From NCBI GenBank assembly GCA_038253325.1, contig JBBSHE010000012.1, positions 3,974 to 67,973 of the forward strand: a DNA stretch of 64,000 nucleotides, given 5' to 3'. The notes beneath the pieces were generated by a model. That model did no database searches and had not been told where the DNA came from. It worked only from the letters and a program-made list of their open reading frames with translations. A program made the translations under genes and the position numbers. Below, one piece after another: positions 7,688 to 17,070 of this stretch. The stretch comes from JBBSHE01 sp038253325 (GTDB taxonomy: Bacteria; Actinomycetota; Actinomycetes; Propionibacteriales; Nocardioidaceae). Each line of letters starts with the position of its first letter. Position 1 is the stretch's first letter.

Positions 7688-8755
7688 ATGCCCGCCGAAG
7701 CGAGGGTCGCCGGTCGTGCCCTCCACCCCCGCGACAGCGCGCTCGTGCGTGCCGCGCGTGGCCGGCCGACCGAGCACGTCCCGGTGTGGTTCATGCGGCA
7801 GGCCGGCCGTTCGCTACCGGAGTATCGCGCGGTACGAGCCCGGATCGCCATGCTCGACGCGTGCATGCGTCCCGAGGTCGTCACGGAGATCACGTTGCAG
7901 CCGGTGCGCCGGTACGGGGTCGACGCGGCGATCCTGTTCAGCGACATCGTGGTTCCGCTGAGGGCCGCCGGCGTCGACGTGGAGATCGTTGCGGGGGTCG
8001 GGCCGGTCATCGCGACGCCCGTCCGGGACCTCGATTCGGCGCGCGCCGTACCCGACCTCGACGCCGACCAGCTCGACTTCCTGGCAGCCGCGGTCGGCGA
8101 GCTGGTTGCCGAGCTCGGGCCGACGCCGCTGATCGGGTTCGCCGGCGCGCCGTACACACTTGCGTCGTACCTGATCGAAGGCGGCCCGTCACGGGACCTC
8201 GCGCGTACCAAGGCGCTGATGTGGGGTGCGCCGGACGTGTGGTCGGAGCTGATGGACGCGCTGACCCGGTTGACGACGACGTTCCTGCGGGCCCAGGCGA
8301 TGGCCGGCGCCTCGGTTATCCAGCTGTTCGACTCATGGGCCGGCAACCTGTCGGCACAGGACTACCGGCGGTTCGTCCTGCCGTACTCGACCGAAGTCCT
8401 CGAAGCCTGCGCGGACCTCGGCGTCCCGCGGATCCACTTCGGGCTCGGCACCGGTGAGATCCTGCCGGACCTGGCCGCTGCCGGTGCCGACGTCGTCGGC
8501 ATCGACTGGCGGGTGCCGCTCGACGTGGCCTCGGAGCGCATTGGCGCGACGTACGCCGTGCAGGGAAACCTCGACCCAACGGCGGTCTTCGCACCGTGGG
8601 AGGTCATCGAGGCCAAGGCCGACGACGCGTTGTCCCGTGGTCGGCGGGCCGCCGGGCACATCTTCAACCTCGGCCACGGTGTGTTGCCCGACACCGACCC
8701 CGATGTGCTCGCCCGGTTGGTCGACCATGTGCACCATTGGTCACCGACGAGGTGA
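7688..8755 (+). CDS. hemE: Uroporphyrinogen decarboxylase
   Basis: 355 aa, normal family length. The N-terminal signature PVWFMRQAGRSLPEYR carries the substrate-binding Arg residues. GFAGAPYTLASYLIEGG and VQGNLDPTAVF mark the middle and end of the TIM barrel. It converts uroporphyrinogen III to coproporphyrinogen III. Its stop overlaps the GTG of hemY as GTGA. With hemY and hemQ it forms a haem operon. Confidence 0.96.
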   Translation: MPAEARVAGRALHPRDSALVRAARGRPTEHVPVWFMRQAGRSLPEYRAVRARIAMLDACMRPEVVTEITLQPVRRYGVDAAILFSDIVVPLRAAGVDVEIVAGVGPVIATPVRDLDSARAVPDLDADQLDFLAAAVGELVAELGPTPLIGFAGAPYTLASYLIEGGPSRDLARTKALMWGAPDVWSELMDALTRLTTTFLRAQAMAGASVIQLFDSWAGNLSAQDYRRFVLPYSTEVLEACADLGVPRIHFGLGTGEILPDLAAAGADVVGIDWRVPLDVASERIGATYAVQGNLDPTAVFAPWEVIEAKADDALSRGRRAAGHIFNLGHGVLPDTDPDVLARLVDHVHHWSPTR

Positions 8756-10167
8756 GCCGGTCCGCCCCGCACGTCGTCGTGGTCGGTGGCGGGATCGCGG
8801 GGCTGACCGCCGCCCGGGAGATCCTGGTCGCGGTCTCACCTGTTGACGTCACCGTCTTCGAGGCGAGCCGGGAGGTTGGCGGCAAGCTGCGGGTTGGTGA
8901 GCTCGCCGGCCAGCCGGTCGACGAAGGGGCCGAGACGATGCTCTTCCGGCGCCCCGAAGCCGCCGAGCTCACGGAGGCGGTCGGGTTGGGGGACGAGTTG
9001 GTGCATCCGGTGACCACCTCCGCGGGCATCTGGACGTCCGGTGTGGTGCGGCCGCTGCCGCCGACGCTTCTCGGGATCCCGGCCGACATCGGCGCAGCGG
9101 TGCGTGCGGGCCTGCTCGACCGGTCGGCGGGGCTGCGGGCCCGGCTGGAACGACGGCTGCCGAGATTGCACCTCGAGGAGGACGTCTCGATCGGCGACCT
9201 CGTCGGCCGTCGTCTCGGCGCGGCGGTCCGCGACCGGCTGGTTGAGCCGTTGCTGGGCGGCGTGTACGCGGGGCACGCCCGCCGCCTGTCCGCATTCGCT
9301 GCCGCGTCACAGCTGGTCGAGGGCGCACGGGTCCACGGCTCGCTGCTCGCGGCTGCCGCGGCGCACGGAGCGACCTCCCACTCGGCCCGGGAGAGCCCGG
9401 TCTTCGCCGGAGTCGTCGGCGGTGTCGGACGGCTCGCTTCCGCCGTTGCCCGCGATGTGGTCGCGCGCGGGGGCAGCATCCGGTGCGGGTCCACGGTGCG
9501 AGAGCTGTCCCGTGTTCCCGACGGTTGGCAGCTCGTGATCGGCTCGACTCGGTCTCCGGAGGTGGTCCGGTGTGACGCGGTCGTCGTCGCCTGTCCGGCG
9601 GCTCCCGCGGGCAGGCTGCTGCGGGGAGCGCTGCCGGCGGCCGCTGCCCGCCTCGACGATGTCGAGTGTGCGTCGATGGCCATCGTCTTGCTGGCGTACC
9701 CACGAGACGTCCTCGCCGAGGGTGGTCGGCTCATAGGTTCGGGGTTCCTGGTGCCGCCGATCGACGGCAAGACGATCAAGGCGGCGACGTACGCGTCGGC
9801 GAAATGGGGCTGGATGGCGGATGGCCCGACGATCGTACGCTGCTCGATCGGCCGCCACGGTGAGGAGCAGACGTTGCAGTACGACGACGCGGAGCTGGTC
9901 GCCTCCGCCTGGCGCGACCTGCGCGACGCGACCGGGATCACGGCCTCGCCGTTGGACGCGAAGGTGGTGCGGTGGGGCGGCGCGCTGCCTCAGTACGCGG
10001 TCGGACACCTCGACCGAATCGCCGGCATTCGCGCGGAGGTCGCCTCGGTCCCCGGACTCGCGGTTTGCGGCGCGACGTACGACGGCATCGGAATCGCTGC
10101 CTGCATCGGGTCGGCGCGGACGGCGGCCCACCGCGTCGTCGAAGCCATCGCGGCCGCGGCACAATGA
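8752..10167 (+). CDS. hemY: Coproporphyrinogen III / protoporphyrinogen oxidase (HemY/CgoX)
   Basis: 471 aa. The FAD-binding Rossmann motif VVVVGGGIAGLTAAREI is at the N-terminus. The C-terminal FAD loop GLAVCGATYDGIGIAACIGS is typical of protoporphyrinogen-oxidase-like flavoenzymes. I chose GTG 8752, which overlaps the hemE stop, because the Rossmann fold begins only a few residues later. Neighbouring hemQ shows that the coproporphyrin-dependent route is used, so the substrate is probably coproporphyrinogen III (CgoX activity). Confidence 0.93.
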   Translation: MSRSAPHVVVVGGGIAGLTAAREILVAVSPVDVTVFEASREVGGKLRVGELAGQPVDEGAETMLFRRPEAAELTEAVGLGDELVHPVTTSAGIWTSGVVRPLPPTLLGIPADIGAAVRAGLLDRSAGLRARLERRLPRLHLEEDVSIGDLVGRRLGAAVRDRLVEPLLGGVYAGHARRLSAFAAASQLVEGARVHGSLLAAAAAHGATSHSARESPVFAGVVGGVGRLASAVARDVVARGGSIRCGSTVRELSRVPDGWQLVIGSTRSPEVVRCDAVVVACPAAPAGRLLRGALPAAAARLDDVECASMAIVLLAYPRDVLAEGGRLIGSGFLVPPIDGKTIKAATYASAKWGWMADGPTIVRCSIGRHGEEQTLQYDDAELVASAWRDLRDATGITASPLDAKVVRWGGALPQYAVGHLDRIAGIRAEVASVPGLAVCGATYDGIGIAACIGSARTAAHRVVEAIAAAAQ

Positions 10168-10171
10168 CGTC

Positions 10172-10891
10172 ATGAGCAGCCCGCACGACGCGTCGATGAC
10201 CTCCGCCAAGCGACCGAAGGCGCGTGAGCTCAACGAGCAGATCCGTTACACGATGTGGTCGGTGTTCCGGATCGCGACGCGCAACGAAGAGGGCCACGGC
10301 GACGCCGAGATCCGCGAGCTCGAGGCGCTCGTCGAGCTTCTCGATGAGGTCGTCGTCCGCGGTTGGTACGACGTGTCCGGTTTTCGTGCCGACGCCGACC
10401 TGATGGTGTGGTTGCACGCGGCGACGCCGGAGGCGTTGCAGGGCGCGTACAACCAGTTGCGGGCCACGGACTTCGGCCGGCGGGTCGAGCCGGTGTGGTC
10501 GCAGCTGGCGCTGCATCGGCCGGCCGAGTTCAACAAGAGCCACGTCCCGGCATTCCTCGCCGACGAGGAGCCGCGACGGTACCTGTGCGTGTACCCGTTC
10601 GTGAGGTCGCACGAGTGGTACCTGCTCGACGAGACCGAGCGCCGGGCGATGCTCGCCGAGCACGGCCAGATGGCGCGGGAGTACAAGGACGTCCGGGCGA
10701 ACACCGTGTCGTCTTTCGCGTTGGGTGACTACGAGTGGATCCTCGCGTTCGAGGCCGACGAGCTGCACCGGATCGTCGACCTGATGCGCCACCTGCGGGG
10801 GAGTGCCGCACGCCGCCACGTCCGCGAGGAGGTGCCGTTCTACACCGGTCCACGGCTGTCCGTACGCGACCTGGTGACGGCGCTCCCCTGA
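10172..10891 (+). CDS. hemQ: Coproheme decarboxylase / HemQ
   Basis: 239 aa chlorite-dismutase-like protein. It includes RYTMWSVFRI, the FNKSHVPAFL segment and YPFVRSHEWYLL, whose Tyr region belongs to the coproheme pocket. It oxidatively decarboxylates coproheme to haem b and is the last enzyme of the Gram-positive pathway. The ATG lies 4 bp after the hemY stop, so the three genes form one operon. HemH is not in the window. Confidence 0.94.
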   Translation: MSSPHDASMTSAKRPKARELNEQIRYTMWSVFRIATRNEEGHGDAEIRELEALVELLDEVVVRGWYDVSGFRADADLMVWLHAATPEALQGAYNQLRATDFGRRVEPVWSQLALHRPAEFNKSHVPAFLADEEPRRYLCVYPFVRSHEWYLLDETERRAMLAEHGQMAREYKDVRANTVSSFALGDYEWILAFEADELHRIVDLMRHLRGSAARRHVREEVPFYTGPRLSVRDLVTALP

Positions 10892-10923
10892 CGTCCCGCG
10901 AATCCGAATCGAGCCGAGGCGCG

Positions 10924-11005
10924 GCGCGCATCGTCCGAGGCGTCAGTCGGCGCGCATCGTCCGAGCTACCGAGCGCTATGGCGCGCGCTTTGTCGGACGA
11001 TGCGC
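10924..11005. repeat. Direct plus inverted repeat cluster after hemQ
   Basis: GCGCGCATCGTCCGAG occurs twice directly (10924-10939, 10950-10965). Its core then occurs inverted as TCGGACGATGCGC (10993-11005), giving a 13-bp stem with a 30-base loop. No T-run follows. It fills most of the 210-bp gap between hemQ and the DUF2630 gene. A factor-independent terminator without a U-tract, or a repeat-element scar, are both possible. Confidence 0.55.
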
Positions 11006-11101
11006 GGTGGCGGTCATGTTCGGACGCTGTGGGCAGTCGAGGCGGCCGGACTCAGTGGCCGAAGCCGAGGCTGAGTCCGCGGGCGGTAGTACGGTGGCCG
11101 G

Positions 11102-11350
11102 ATGGCCGACGACAGCGACATCCGGGCCCACATCAGCGAGCTGGTCGATGAGGAGAAGGAGCTCCGGGCGAAGCTCAGTTCCGGCGAGATCAGCAGGGAC
11201 GAGGAGCAGGCCCGGCTGCTGCGGGTCGAGGCCGAGCTCGACCAAGCCTGGGATCTGCTGCGCCAGCGCGACGCCCGCCGGGAGTTCGGCGACGACCCGA
11301 ACGCCGCGCGCGTACGCCCGCAGGACGTCGTCGAGAACTACGAGGGTTGA
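11102..11350 (+). CDS. DUF2630 small helical protein
   Basis: 82 aa, highly charged and predicted to be entirely helical (ISELVDEEKELRAKL, then EEQARLLRVEAELDQAWDLLRQRDARR). I recognise it as the DUF2630 family, which is widespread in actinobacteria and of unknown function. Coiled-coil character suggests dimerisation. It stands alone, downstream of the repeat cluster after hemQ. Confidence 0.78.
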   Translation: MADDSDIRAHISELVDEEKELRAKLSSGEISRDEEQARLLRVEAELDQAWDLLRQRDARREFGDDPNAARVRPQDVVENYEG

Positions 11351-11596
11351 AACCACGAGACTGAAACGACGAGTTGAGCGCGGACCGAGGGTTGAGCTCG
11401 ACCAGCAGGCCCCAGACGGTCAGTTGGGCGCGACGGTACGAGGACTCTGCGTCGACCTGTTCCGGCCGCTCGAGGCGCTGCGCCTCGGAGGCTCAGCGGG
11501 CTCGACGTGACGGGGGCACCTGACCATACGAGGGCTGACACCACCAGGGGTTGAGCATCGCCATTCGGGACGGTCGACGATCGTTGCGCGTTCGAT
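11351..11596. other. Intergenic gap with one GC hairpin
   Basis: No credible gene. A perfect 7-bp stem CGAGGCG-CTG-CGCCTCG at 11471-11487 could act as a terminator for the DUF2630 gene or the convergent msrB, but no T-tract follows. Confidence 0.4.
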
Positions 11597-12001
11597 CTAG
11601 TCGGTTGGCTCGAGGGTGAGGCTGATCGAGTTGATGCAGAAGCGCTGATCGGTTGGGTTGTCGTAGCCCTCACCTTCGAACACGTGACCGAGGTGCGAGT
11701 CACATGCGGCGCACCGTACCTCGGTCCGCCGCATCAGCATCGACCGGTCTTCGATGAAGCTGACGGCGGCGTCCGAGGCGGGGGTGAAGAAGGACGGCCA
11801 CCCGCAGTGGCTGTCGAACTTCGCCTCCGAGCGGAACAGCTCCGCACCGCAGGCCCGACACCGGTAGACGCCGACCGTCTTCGTGTCGACGTACTCACCG
11901 GTGAACGGCGCCTCGGTGGCACCCTTGCGCAGCACCCGGTACGCGTCAGAGTCGAGCTCCTGACGCCACTGCTCGTCGGTCTTCTCGACGGTCTCGCTCA
12001 T
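11597..12001 (-). CDS. msrB: Peptide-methionine (R)-S-oxide reductase
   Basis: 134 aa, a single-domain MsrB. The zinc site is CRACG and CAACDSHLGHVF. The active region has CGWPSFF and the catalytic Cys in QRFCINSISL. It reduces methionine-R-sulfoxide in oxidised proteins with thioredoxin. The ATG at 11999-12001 is the family start. It is divergent from the LigD-Pol gene. Confidence 0.95.
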   Translation of the reverse strand: MSETVEKTDEQWRQELDSDAYRVLRKGATEAPFTGEYVDTKTVGVYRCRACGAELFRSEAKFDSHCGWPSFFTPASDAAVSFIEDRSMLMRRTEVRCAACDSHLGHVFEGEGYDNPTDQRFCINSISLTLEPTD

Positions 12002-12205
12002 CGATGCTCCTGTCTGCGGCTGCATCACCGGCCGCACGGCTATCTGACCACGACGGTACGGACGGGGCTCACTCCCTGGACGTGACTCGCATCGCCGGGC
12101 GAGAGCACCCGCCACTCAAACGTACCTCGCGGTCGTGCAGGCGAGGGCTTTTCGGTGACCGACCTGTTTCACTGTCGACCGACCCCCGCCAGTAGGGTCT
12201 GCCCT

Positions 12206-13246
12206 ATGCCCAGCCCCGCCATCGAGATCGCGGCGGCCGGTTGTCCGGTCCGGGTCACGAACCCCGATCGGGAGGTCTTTCCCGCCGGTCCCGGCATCCC
12301 GGCGGCGACGAAGGGTGACGTCGCCCGGTACTACGCCGATGTGGGCGAGCCGCTGTTGCGGGCGCTGCGTACCCGACCGACAACGCTTCAGCGCCACCCG
12401 GACGGAATCGAGGGCGAGGCCTTCTTCCAGAAACGGATCCCGCGCGGAGCACCTGGGTACGTCGAGACCGCGACGATCACGTTCCCCAGCGGGCGGACGG
12501 CCGATGAGGTTTGTCCGACCGAGGAGGCGGTCGCCGTGTGGTGTGCCCAGATGGGGACCATCACGTTCCACCCGTGGCCCGTCCGGCGCGCAGATGTCGA
12601 CCATCCCGACGAGCTGCGGCTCGACCTGGACCCGCAGCCGGGCACCGACTTCTCCGACGCGGTGCGGGTCGCTGCGGTCGCTCGGACGCTTCTCGAGGAA
12701 CTGGGATATCGCGGCTTCCCGAAGACGTCAGGCAACCGAGGAGTCCACATCTATGTACGGATCGAGCCACGCTGGACGTTCACCGACGTACGGCATGCGG
12801 CGATCGCCTTCGGACGTGAGCTGGAGCGAAGGCGGCCCGGCGAGGTCACGACGAAATGGTGGAAGGAAGAGCGCGGGCAGGCAATCTTCGTCGACTACAA
12901 CCAGAACGCCAGGGACCGCACGATCGCCTGCGCGTACAGCCTCCGCCCCCTGCTCGGCGCCCCCGTGTCGACGCCGGTCGAGTGGGACGAGCTGCCCGAG
13001 GTCGACCCGCGGGCGTTCACCCTGTTCAGTGTCCCGGGCCGGCTTGCCGACCGAGGCGACCCGCATGGCGACATCGACGACGTACAACACTCACTCGAGC
13101 CGCTGCTCGCGATGTACGCCGCCGACGAGGAGCGTGGCGTCGGCGACATGCCCTACCCACCCGACTATCCGAAGATGCCGGGCGAGCCGAAACGGGTGCA
13201 GCCGAGCCGCGCCAAGCGTCTGACCACAGAGAACCACTCCGATTGA
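12206..13246 (+). CDS. LigD-type polymerase/primase domain protein (NHEJ)
   Basis: 346 aa, the stand-alone polymerase (AEP primase) domain of bacterial non-homologous end joining. The metal-binding DxD is in LRLDLDPQPGTDF, followed by the S-G-x-x-G-x-H block KTSGNRGVHIYV. The C-terminal part has FVDYNQNARDRTIACAYSLR, conserved in LigD-Pol. It fills gaps and adds ribonucleotides at broken ends. ATG 12206 was chosen; an upstream TTG/GTG extension is not family-like. A separate LigC-like ligase lies about 4 kb downstream. Ku is not visible. Confidence 0.93.
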   Translation: MPSPAIEIAAAGCPVRVTNPDREVFPAGPGIPAATKGDVARYYADVGEPLLRALRTRPTTLQRHPDGIEGEAFFQKRIPRGAPGYVETATITFPSGRTADEVCPTEEAVAVWCAQMGTITFHPWPVRRADVDHPDELRLDLDPQPGTDFSDAVRVAAVARTLLEELGYRGFPKTSGNRGVHIYVRIEPRWTFTDVRHAAIAFGRELERRRPGEVTTKWWKEERGQAIFVDYNQNARDRTIACAYSLRPLLGAPVSTPVEWDELPEVDPRAFTLFSVPGRLADRGDPHGDIDDVQHSLEPLLAMYAADEERGVGDMPYPPDYPKMPGEPKRVQPSRAKRLTTENHSD

Positions 13247-13264
13247 CGTTCACCCATCACCGGG

Positions 13265-14728
13265 CTATCCGATTCGTACCCATGACGCCACCGACGGCAC
13301 GCCCGAAGAGTTCACGAGAAACAGCATGTAGTAGCCCGGCGGGGCGATATTGGCGTTGGACGGTGACGAAGCCGTCACAGTCGAATTAGATGTGGTGAAG
13401 CCCAAGCTCACATAGCGTTGGTCGGTGTCGATCTCGTGAGTGACTGAGCTGGCGCGGATCAGCGTCACTTTGGTGATGTCTGCGGCTTCGGGGGTTTCTA
13501 TCGTCAGTGATTGGCCGTACGTCGCGTTGTCCGGCGCCGCCGCAGTAGTCGGACGGGTGCCGTTGAACAGGTACGGCGGGCTATAGATCTCGGCGGTCGT
13601 CGCGTATGCACCATGATCTTGTCCTGCGGAAAGGACGCGGCCGTCTGGTAGGAGCATCGCTGTGGAGTGGTAGGAACGCCCGGCCAGCTGGGAGGCCATC
13701 ACCGTCCACGTCTGGGTGGTGGGGTCGAACATCTCGGCGGCCGTCACGGGGCCGGTGTAGGCGCCGGACGATCCACCACCGATCACCAACACCTTTCCGT
13801 CCGGCAGGGTCACCGCGTTGGCATTGACCCGCCGATAGTTCATGGGCGTCGTGTAGCGCCACGTCGGCACGGTCTGGGATGTGTCGAGGATTTCAACCGT
13901 GTTCGTGGCAGCGCTGGCCTCTGTCGTCGCGCCGCCGATCATCATCACCTGATGAAGTCCCGGCAGGAGCACGGACGCGCTCCTGAAACGTGCCCCGAAG
14001 TTCATGGAGGCGACGTTGGTCCACCGGTTCGTGCTCGGGTGAAAGGAGGCCGCCATGCTCGCCGTGCCAGTCTTGAGGATCGTGCCGTCGGTCATCAGGT
14101 GCAAACGCGGATAGTTGCTGAGGTTCTTACTCGCGGTGGTCGGCAGCGTCGTCATGGTGTTGGCGACCGGATCGTACGACTCCACCGTGCTCGACGGCAC
14201 GCCTTTTCGCGCTTGTCCTCCGAATGTCAGGGCCGTCCCATTGGGAAGTGCGACGTCGGTGGGATACCAACGTGCCTGACCAAGTGGTGGGGCCGGTGTC
14301 CAGCGCCGGGTAACCGGGTCGTAGACGTCGGCGTTGTTGATGCCGACGCCACTCCCTTTCACCGTCGTGTGATCGTGCCCCCCGGAGATGAACACCCGCC
14401 CATCGGGCAACACAACATGACCCGCACAGAAGACGTCGCGCGGATATCCGAACGGGGCATCAGCCTGAGCGCCGGTGAGGTAGTTCCAGGTTCGGACGAG
14501 ACTTGTGTCGCCGTTTGCTCGCTGACCCTCGTAGTACTGAAAGAACAGCACGTCGCCCGTGTGGGCCAGCGTGGCGTGAACTGCGACTCCGCCAATATCG
14601 AACGGCGCCGACCACACGCCCATACTGGTCGAATCGGCGTGTGCTGGGGTGGAGGCGACGGGTGCGACAAGAACGGCGGCCGGCACAAGCACGGCCATAG
14701 CCAACAAACGACGGAAGGTCGTGCGCAT
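13265..14728 (-). CDS. Secreted galactose-oxidase-like copper radical oxidase
   Basis: 487 aa. A signal peptide (about residues 1-30, cleaved near AHADS) is followed by a seven-bladed kelch propeller. That propeller shows FISGGHDH, LTFGGQARKG and VLVIGGGSSG blades. The C-terminal Ig-like DUF1929 domain is also present. Ligand candidates match the family: Cys in DVFCAGHVV and Tyr in RWYPTDV for the Cys-Tyr cofactor, His in RSYHSTAMLLPDGR, and His in SSVTHEIDTDQR. Streptomyces GlxA, the closest known relative, acts on glycans at the hyphal tip and needs copper. Here no copper chaperone or CslA-like synthase is adjacent, so the substrate is open. Confidence 0.88.
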   Translation of the reverse strand: MRTTFRRLLAMAVLVPAAVLVAPVASTPAHADSTSMGVWSAPFDIGGVAVHATLAHTGDVLFFQYYEGQRANGDTSLVRTWNYLTGAQADAPFGYPRDVFCAGHVVLPDGRVFISGGHDHTTVKGSGVGINNADVYDPVTRRWTPAPPLGQARWYPTDVALPNGTALTFGGQARKGVPSSTVESYDPVANTMTTLPTTASKNLSNYPRLHLMTDGTILKTGTASMAASFHPSTNRWTNVASMNFGARFRSASVLLPGLHQVMMIGGATTEASAATNTVEILDTSQTVPTWRYTTPMNYRRVNANAVTLPDGKVLVIGGGSSGAYTGPVTAAEMFDPTTQTWTVMASQLAGRSYHSTAMLLPDGRVLSAGQDHGAYATTAEIYSPPYLFNGTRPTTAAAPDNATYGQSLTIETPEAADITKVTLIRASSVTHEIDTDQRYVSLGFTTSNSTVTASSPSNANIAPPGYYMLFLVNSSGVPSVASWVRIG

Positions 14729-14966
14729 GGACCCTCCACCGGCCAACGTGATGTTTCGGACTTCCCACGGTAAAGCGCCCACCTGTAGCCGTCTAGGTCC
14801 ATATGCGTCACTGAGATGCCACGACGCCCGCCGCCACGCCAAGAATCGTCCGAGTAGCGCGACGGTCGGTGGCGCGCTGGTAGATTCGACGCCGGTGCGC
14901 CGGGAAGTCTGGTCGGCAGTCAGATCGTTGACGACTCCGTAGGAGTGACGGTGCGCATTGGGCCCC

Positions 14967-16445
14967 ATGAGTGACGTCGAGCCGTTTGCGCTTGTGGTGT
15001 TTGTGATCGCCGCCGCCGTCGTGCTCGCCGTCGCGTCGAGCCGGCTCGGCGACCGGTTCGGGGTCCCCGCTCCGGCGATCTTCCTGCTGGTCGCAGCGGC
15101 CGCCTCCGACGCGGTTCCCGAGCTGGGGTCGTTGTCGATCAGGGTTGACCAGCGAATCGTGACGGTTGCGCTGGTGGTGATCTTGTTCGACGGCGGGATG
15201 AGCATCGGCTGGAGTCGCTTCCGCTCGGAGGCCCGGCTCGTGGTGTGGCTGGGCGTCGCCGGCACGGCGGTGACGGCGCTCGCCATGGCGGTCGCCGCGC
15301 ACGGCTTGTTCGGTTACGGCTGGCTGACCGCCCTGCTGATCGGGACGGCCCTGGCGCCGACGGATCCGGCCGTCGTGTTCTCGGTCCTCGGCCGTCGCGA
15401 GATCGCCGGACGCTCGCCGACGGTCCTGAAGGGCGAGTCCGGAGCGAACGACCCGATCGGCATCGCGTTGATGATCAGCCTGCTCGGCGCATCCGGTGGC
15501 GGCTGGGCGGACGTCGTGTCCGGGGCCGGCAGCTTCGCCCTTCAGATGCTGGTGGGTGCCGCCGGGGGAGTGGTCGGTGCCCGGCTGCTGCTGGTCGTGC
15601 TGCGTCGCCTTCCGCTGCCGAACGAGGCGCTCTATCCCGTGCTGACGCTTGCGTTCAGCCTGCTCGTGTACGGCGGAACGACACTGTGCCTTGGCTCGGG
15701 CTTCCTCGCCGTGTTCCTGATGGGGATCCTGGTCGGCGATGCGAGAGCACCGTTCAAGCGCGAGGTCGATCGGTTCTCGTCCGCGGTCGGCAGCCTCGCC
15801 GAGATCGTCGCGTTTACCGTCCTCGGGCTGAGTGTGTCGCTGCACGACGTCGCGACCACGCGCAACCTCACGATCGGCATCGGTCTTGCGGTCCTCTTGA
15901 TGATCGTCGTCCGCCCCGCTCTGGTCGGACTGCTCCTGCTGCGTACGAGACTGAGCGGACCCGAGCGCACGTTCATCTTGTGGTCGGGTCTCAAGGGTGC
16001 GGTGCCGATCCTGCTCGGGACCTACGTCCTTCGCGAGGGCTCACCGGACGCCGCGGAGATCTACGACATCATCTTCATCGTGGTGACGGTCTCCGTGGTG
16101 GTCCAGGGCGGCCTGGTTCCGGCGGTAGCTCGGGTGCTGCGGATCCCGAGCCGGATCGTTCAGCCCGCGCCTTGGGCGCTCGGCATGCGCTTTCGCGAGG
16201 AGCCGGAGGGACTGCACCGATACGTCGTCGAGGCGGGATCGCCGGCGGACGGATCGAGCGTCGGCGACCTCGCGATCTCGGACACGGTGTGGATCAGCAT
16301 GATCAGCCGCGACGGGCAGTTGGTCCAAGCCCGGGGCAGCACCATGCTTCGCGCCGGCGACGAGGTTCTTGCCCTGGCCGAGGACGACGCCGAGGGCGAC
16401 ATCTTCTCCGGCCAGCGCGGCGCCGCGCCAGGCCCGGACACCTGA
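14967..16445 (+). CDS. CPA1-type K+(Na+)/H+ antiporter with TrkA-C domain (NhaP2/CvrA-like)
   Basis: 492 aa, about 12-13 membrane helices (residues 5-395). The exchange site resembles ALAPTDPAVVFSVLG plus GESGANDPIGIAL, the paired Asp motifs of CPA antiporters. The last 80 residues (SPADGSSVGDLAI, then LRAGDEVLALAEDD) look like a TrkA-C ligand-binding domain. That domain binds c-di-AMP or nucleotides in related potassium exporters. A TTG nine bases upstream is possible, but ATG 14967 is preferred. The likely role is potassium/pH homeostasis. Confidence 0.88.
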   Translation: MSDVEPFALVVFVIAAAVVLAVASSRLGDRFGVPAPAIFLLVAAAASDAVPELGSLSIRVDQRIVTVALVVILFDGGMSIGWSRFRSEARLVVWLGVAGTAVTALAMAVAAHGLFGYGWLTALLIGTALAPTDPAVVFSVLGRREIAGRSPTVLKGESGANDPIGIALMISLLGASGGGWADVVSGAGSFALQMLVGAAGGVVGARLLLVVLRRLPLPNEALYPVLTLAFSLLVYGGTTLCLGSGFLAVFLMGILVGDARAPFKREVDRFSSAVGSLAEIVAFTVLGLSVSLHDVATTRNLTIGIGLAVLLMIVVRPALVGLLLLRTRLSGPERTFILWSGLKGAVPILLGTYVLREGSPDAAEIYDIIFIVVTVSVVVQGGLVPAVARVLRIPSRIVQPAPWALGMRFREEPEGLHRYVVEAGSPADGSSVGDLAISDTVWISMISRDGQLVQARGSTMLRAGDEVLALAEDDAEGDIFSGQRGAAPGPDT

Positions 16446-16452
16446 TCGCGGG

Positions 16453-16980
16453 TCACATCCCGGTGACGCCCTCACCGCCTCCGGCCTCCGCGTCGAGCGG
16501 TTCGTGTTCGACCAGGTGCAGAACGGGTACGCCGAGGCGGCGCCGGGCCTTCGACGTCCAGTCGACGTGGAAGAACTCCGCGACCACGTGCGGGCGCGTC
16601 ATCACGATGACCTCGTCGGCGGCACGTTCGGTGACGGCCTGCTCGAGGGCCTGGACCGGCTCGGCCCTGGTGAATGCCCCGTCGGCCTGATGTCCGGTTG
16701 CGACGATGGCCGAGATGCTGGTGGACACCGCCGACGTCGCCTGGTGGTCGAGTTCGCTCTGGGCCGCCTCGACGTCGGCGTCGTTGGAGATGACCGGCGG
16801 CCCCAGTACCTCGGTCGTCGCCATCGTCCCGATCGCCATCTCGACCTGCGCTGCGGCGTTCTCGCACGGGATGATCACGTGGTAGTGCCGCTCGTCCTCG
16901 ATGGCGTCGTGAAGGGATGTGACCTCCTCGGCGTCGCGGGGTGAAAGGGCCTGCTCGGCCAGGACGATCACGTTGTACAT
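16453..16980 (-). CDS. Conserved actinobacterial protein of unknown function
   Basis: 175 aa, starting MYNVIVLAEQALSPRDAEEV. The pattern of a YHVIIPCEN strand, a long Ala-rich helical middle and VIVMTRPHVVAEFFHVDW followed by RRRLGVPVLHLVEHE recalls an UspA-like alpha/beta fold. It lacks a clear ATP-binding G-2x-G-9x-G(S/T) motif. The gene is convergent with the antiporter (7 bp apart) and divergent from ligC. I do not assign a function. Confidence 0.6.
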   Translation of the reverse strand: MYNVIVLAEQALSPRDAEEVTSLHDAIEDERHYHVIIPCENAAAQVEMAIGTMATTEVLGPPVISNDADVEAAQSELDHQATSAVSTSISAIVATGHQADGAFTRAEPVQALEQAVTERAADEVIVMTRPHVVAEFFHVDWTSKARRRLGVPVLHLVEHEPLDAEAGGGEGVTGM

Positions 16981-17070
16981 GGCAGCACCTCGACTCGTGG
17001 ATGCGTCCATCATTGCGCGGATCAGACGTGGGATCGACATCGTGACCCGATTCGCAGCAGGATGACCGGC

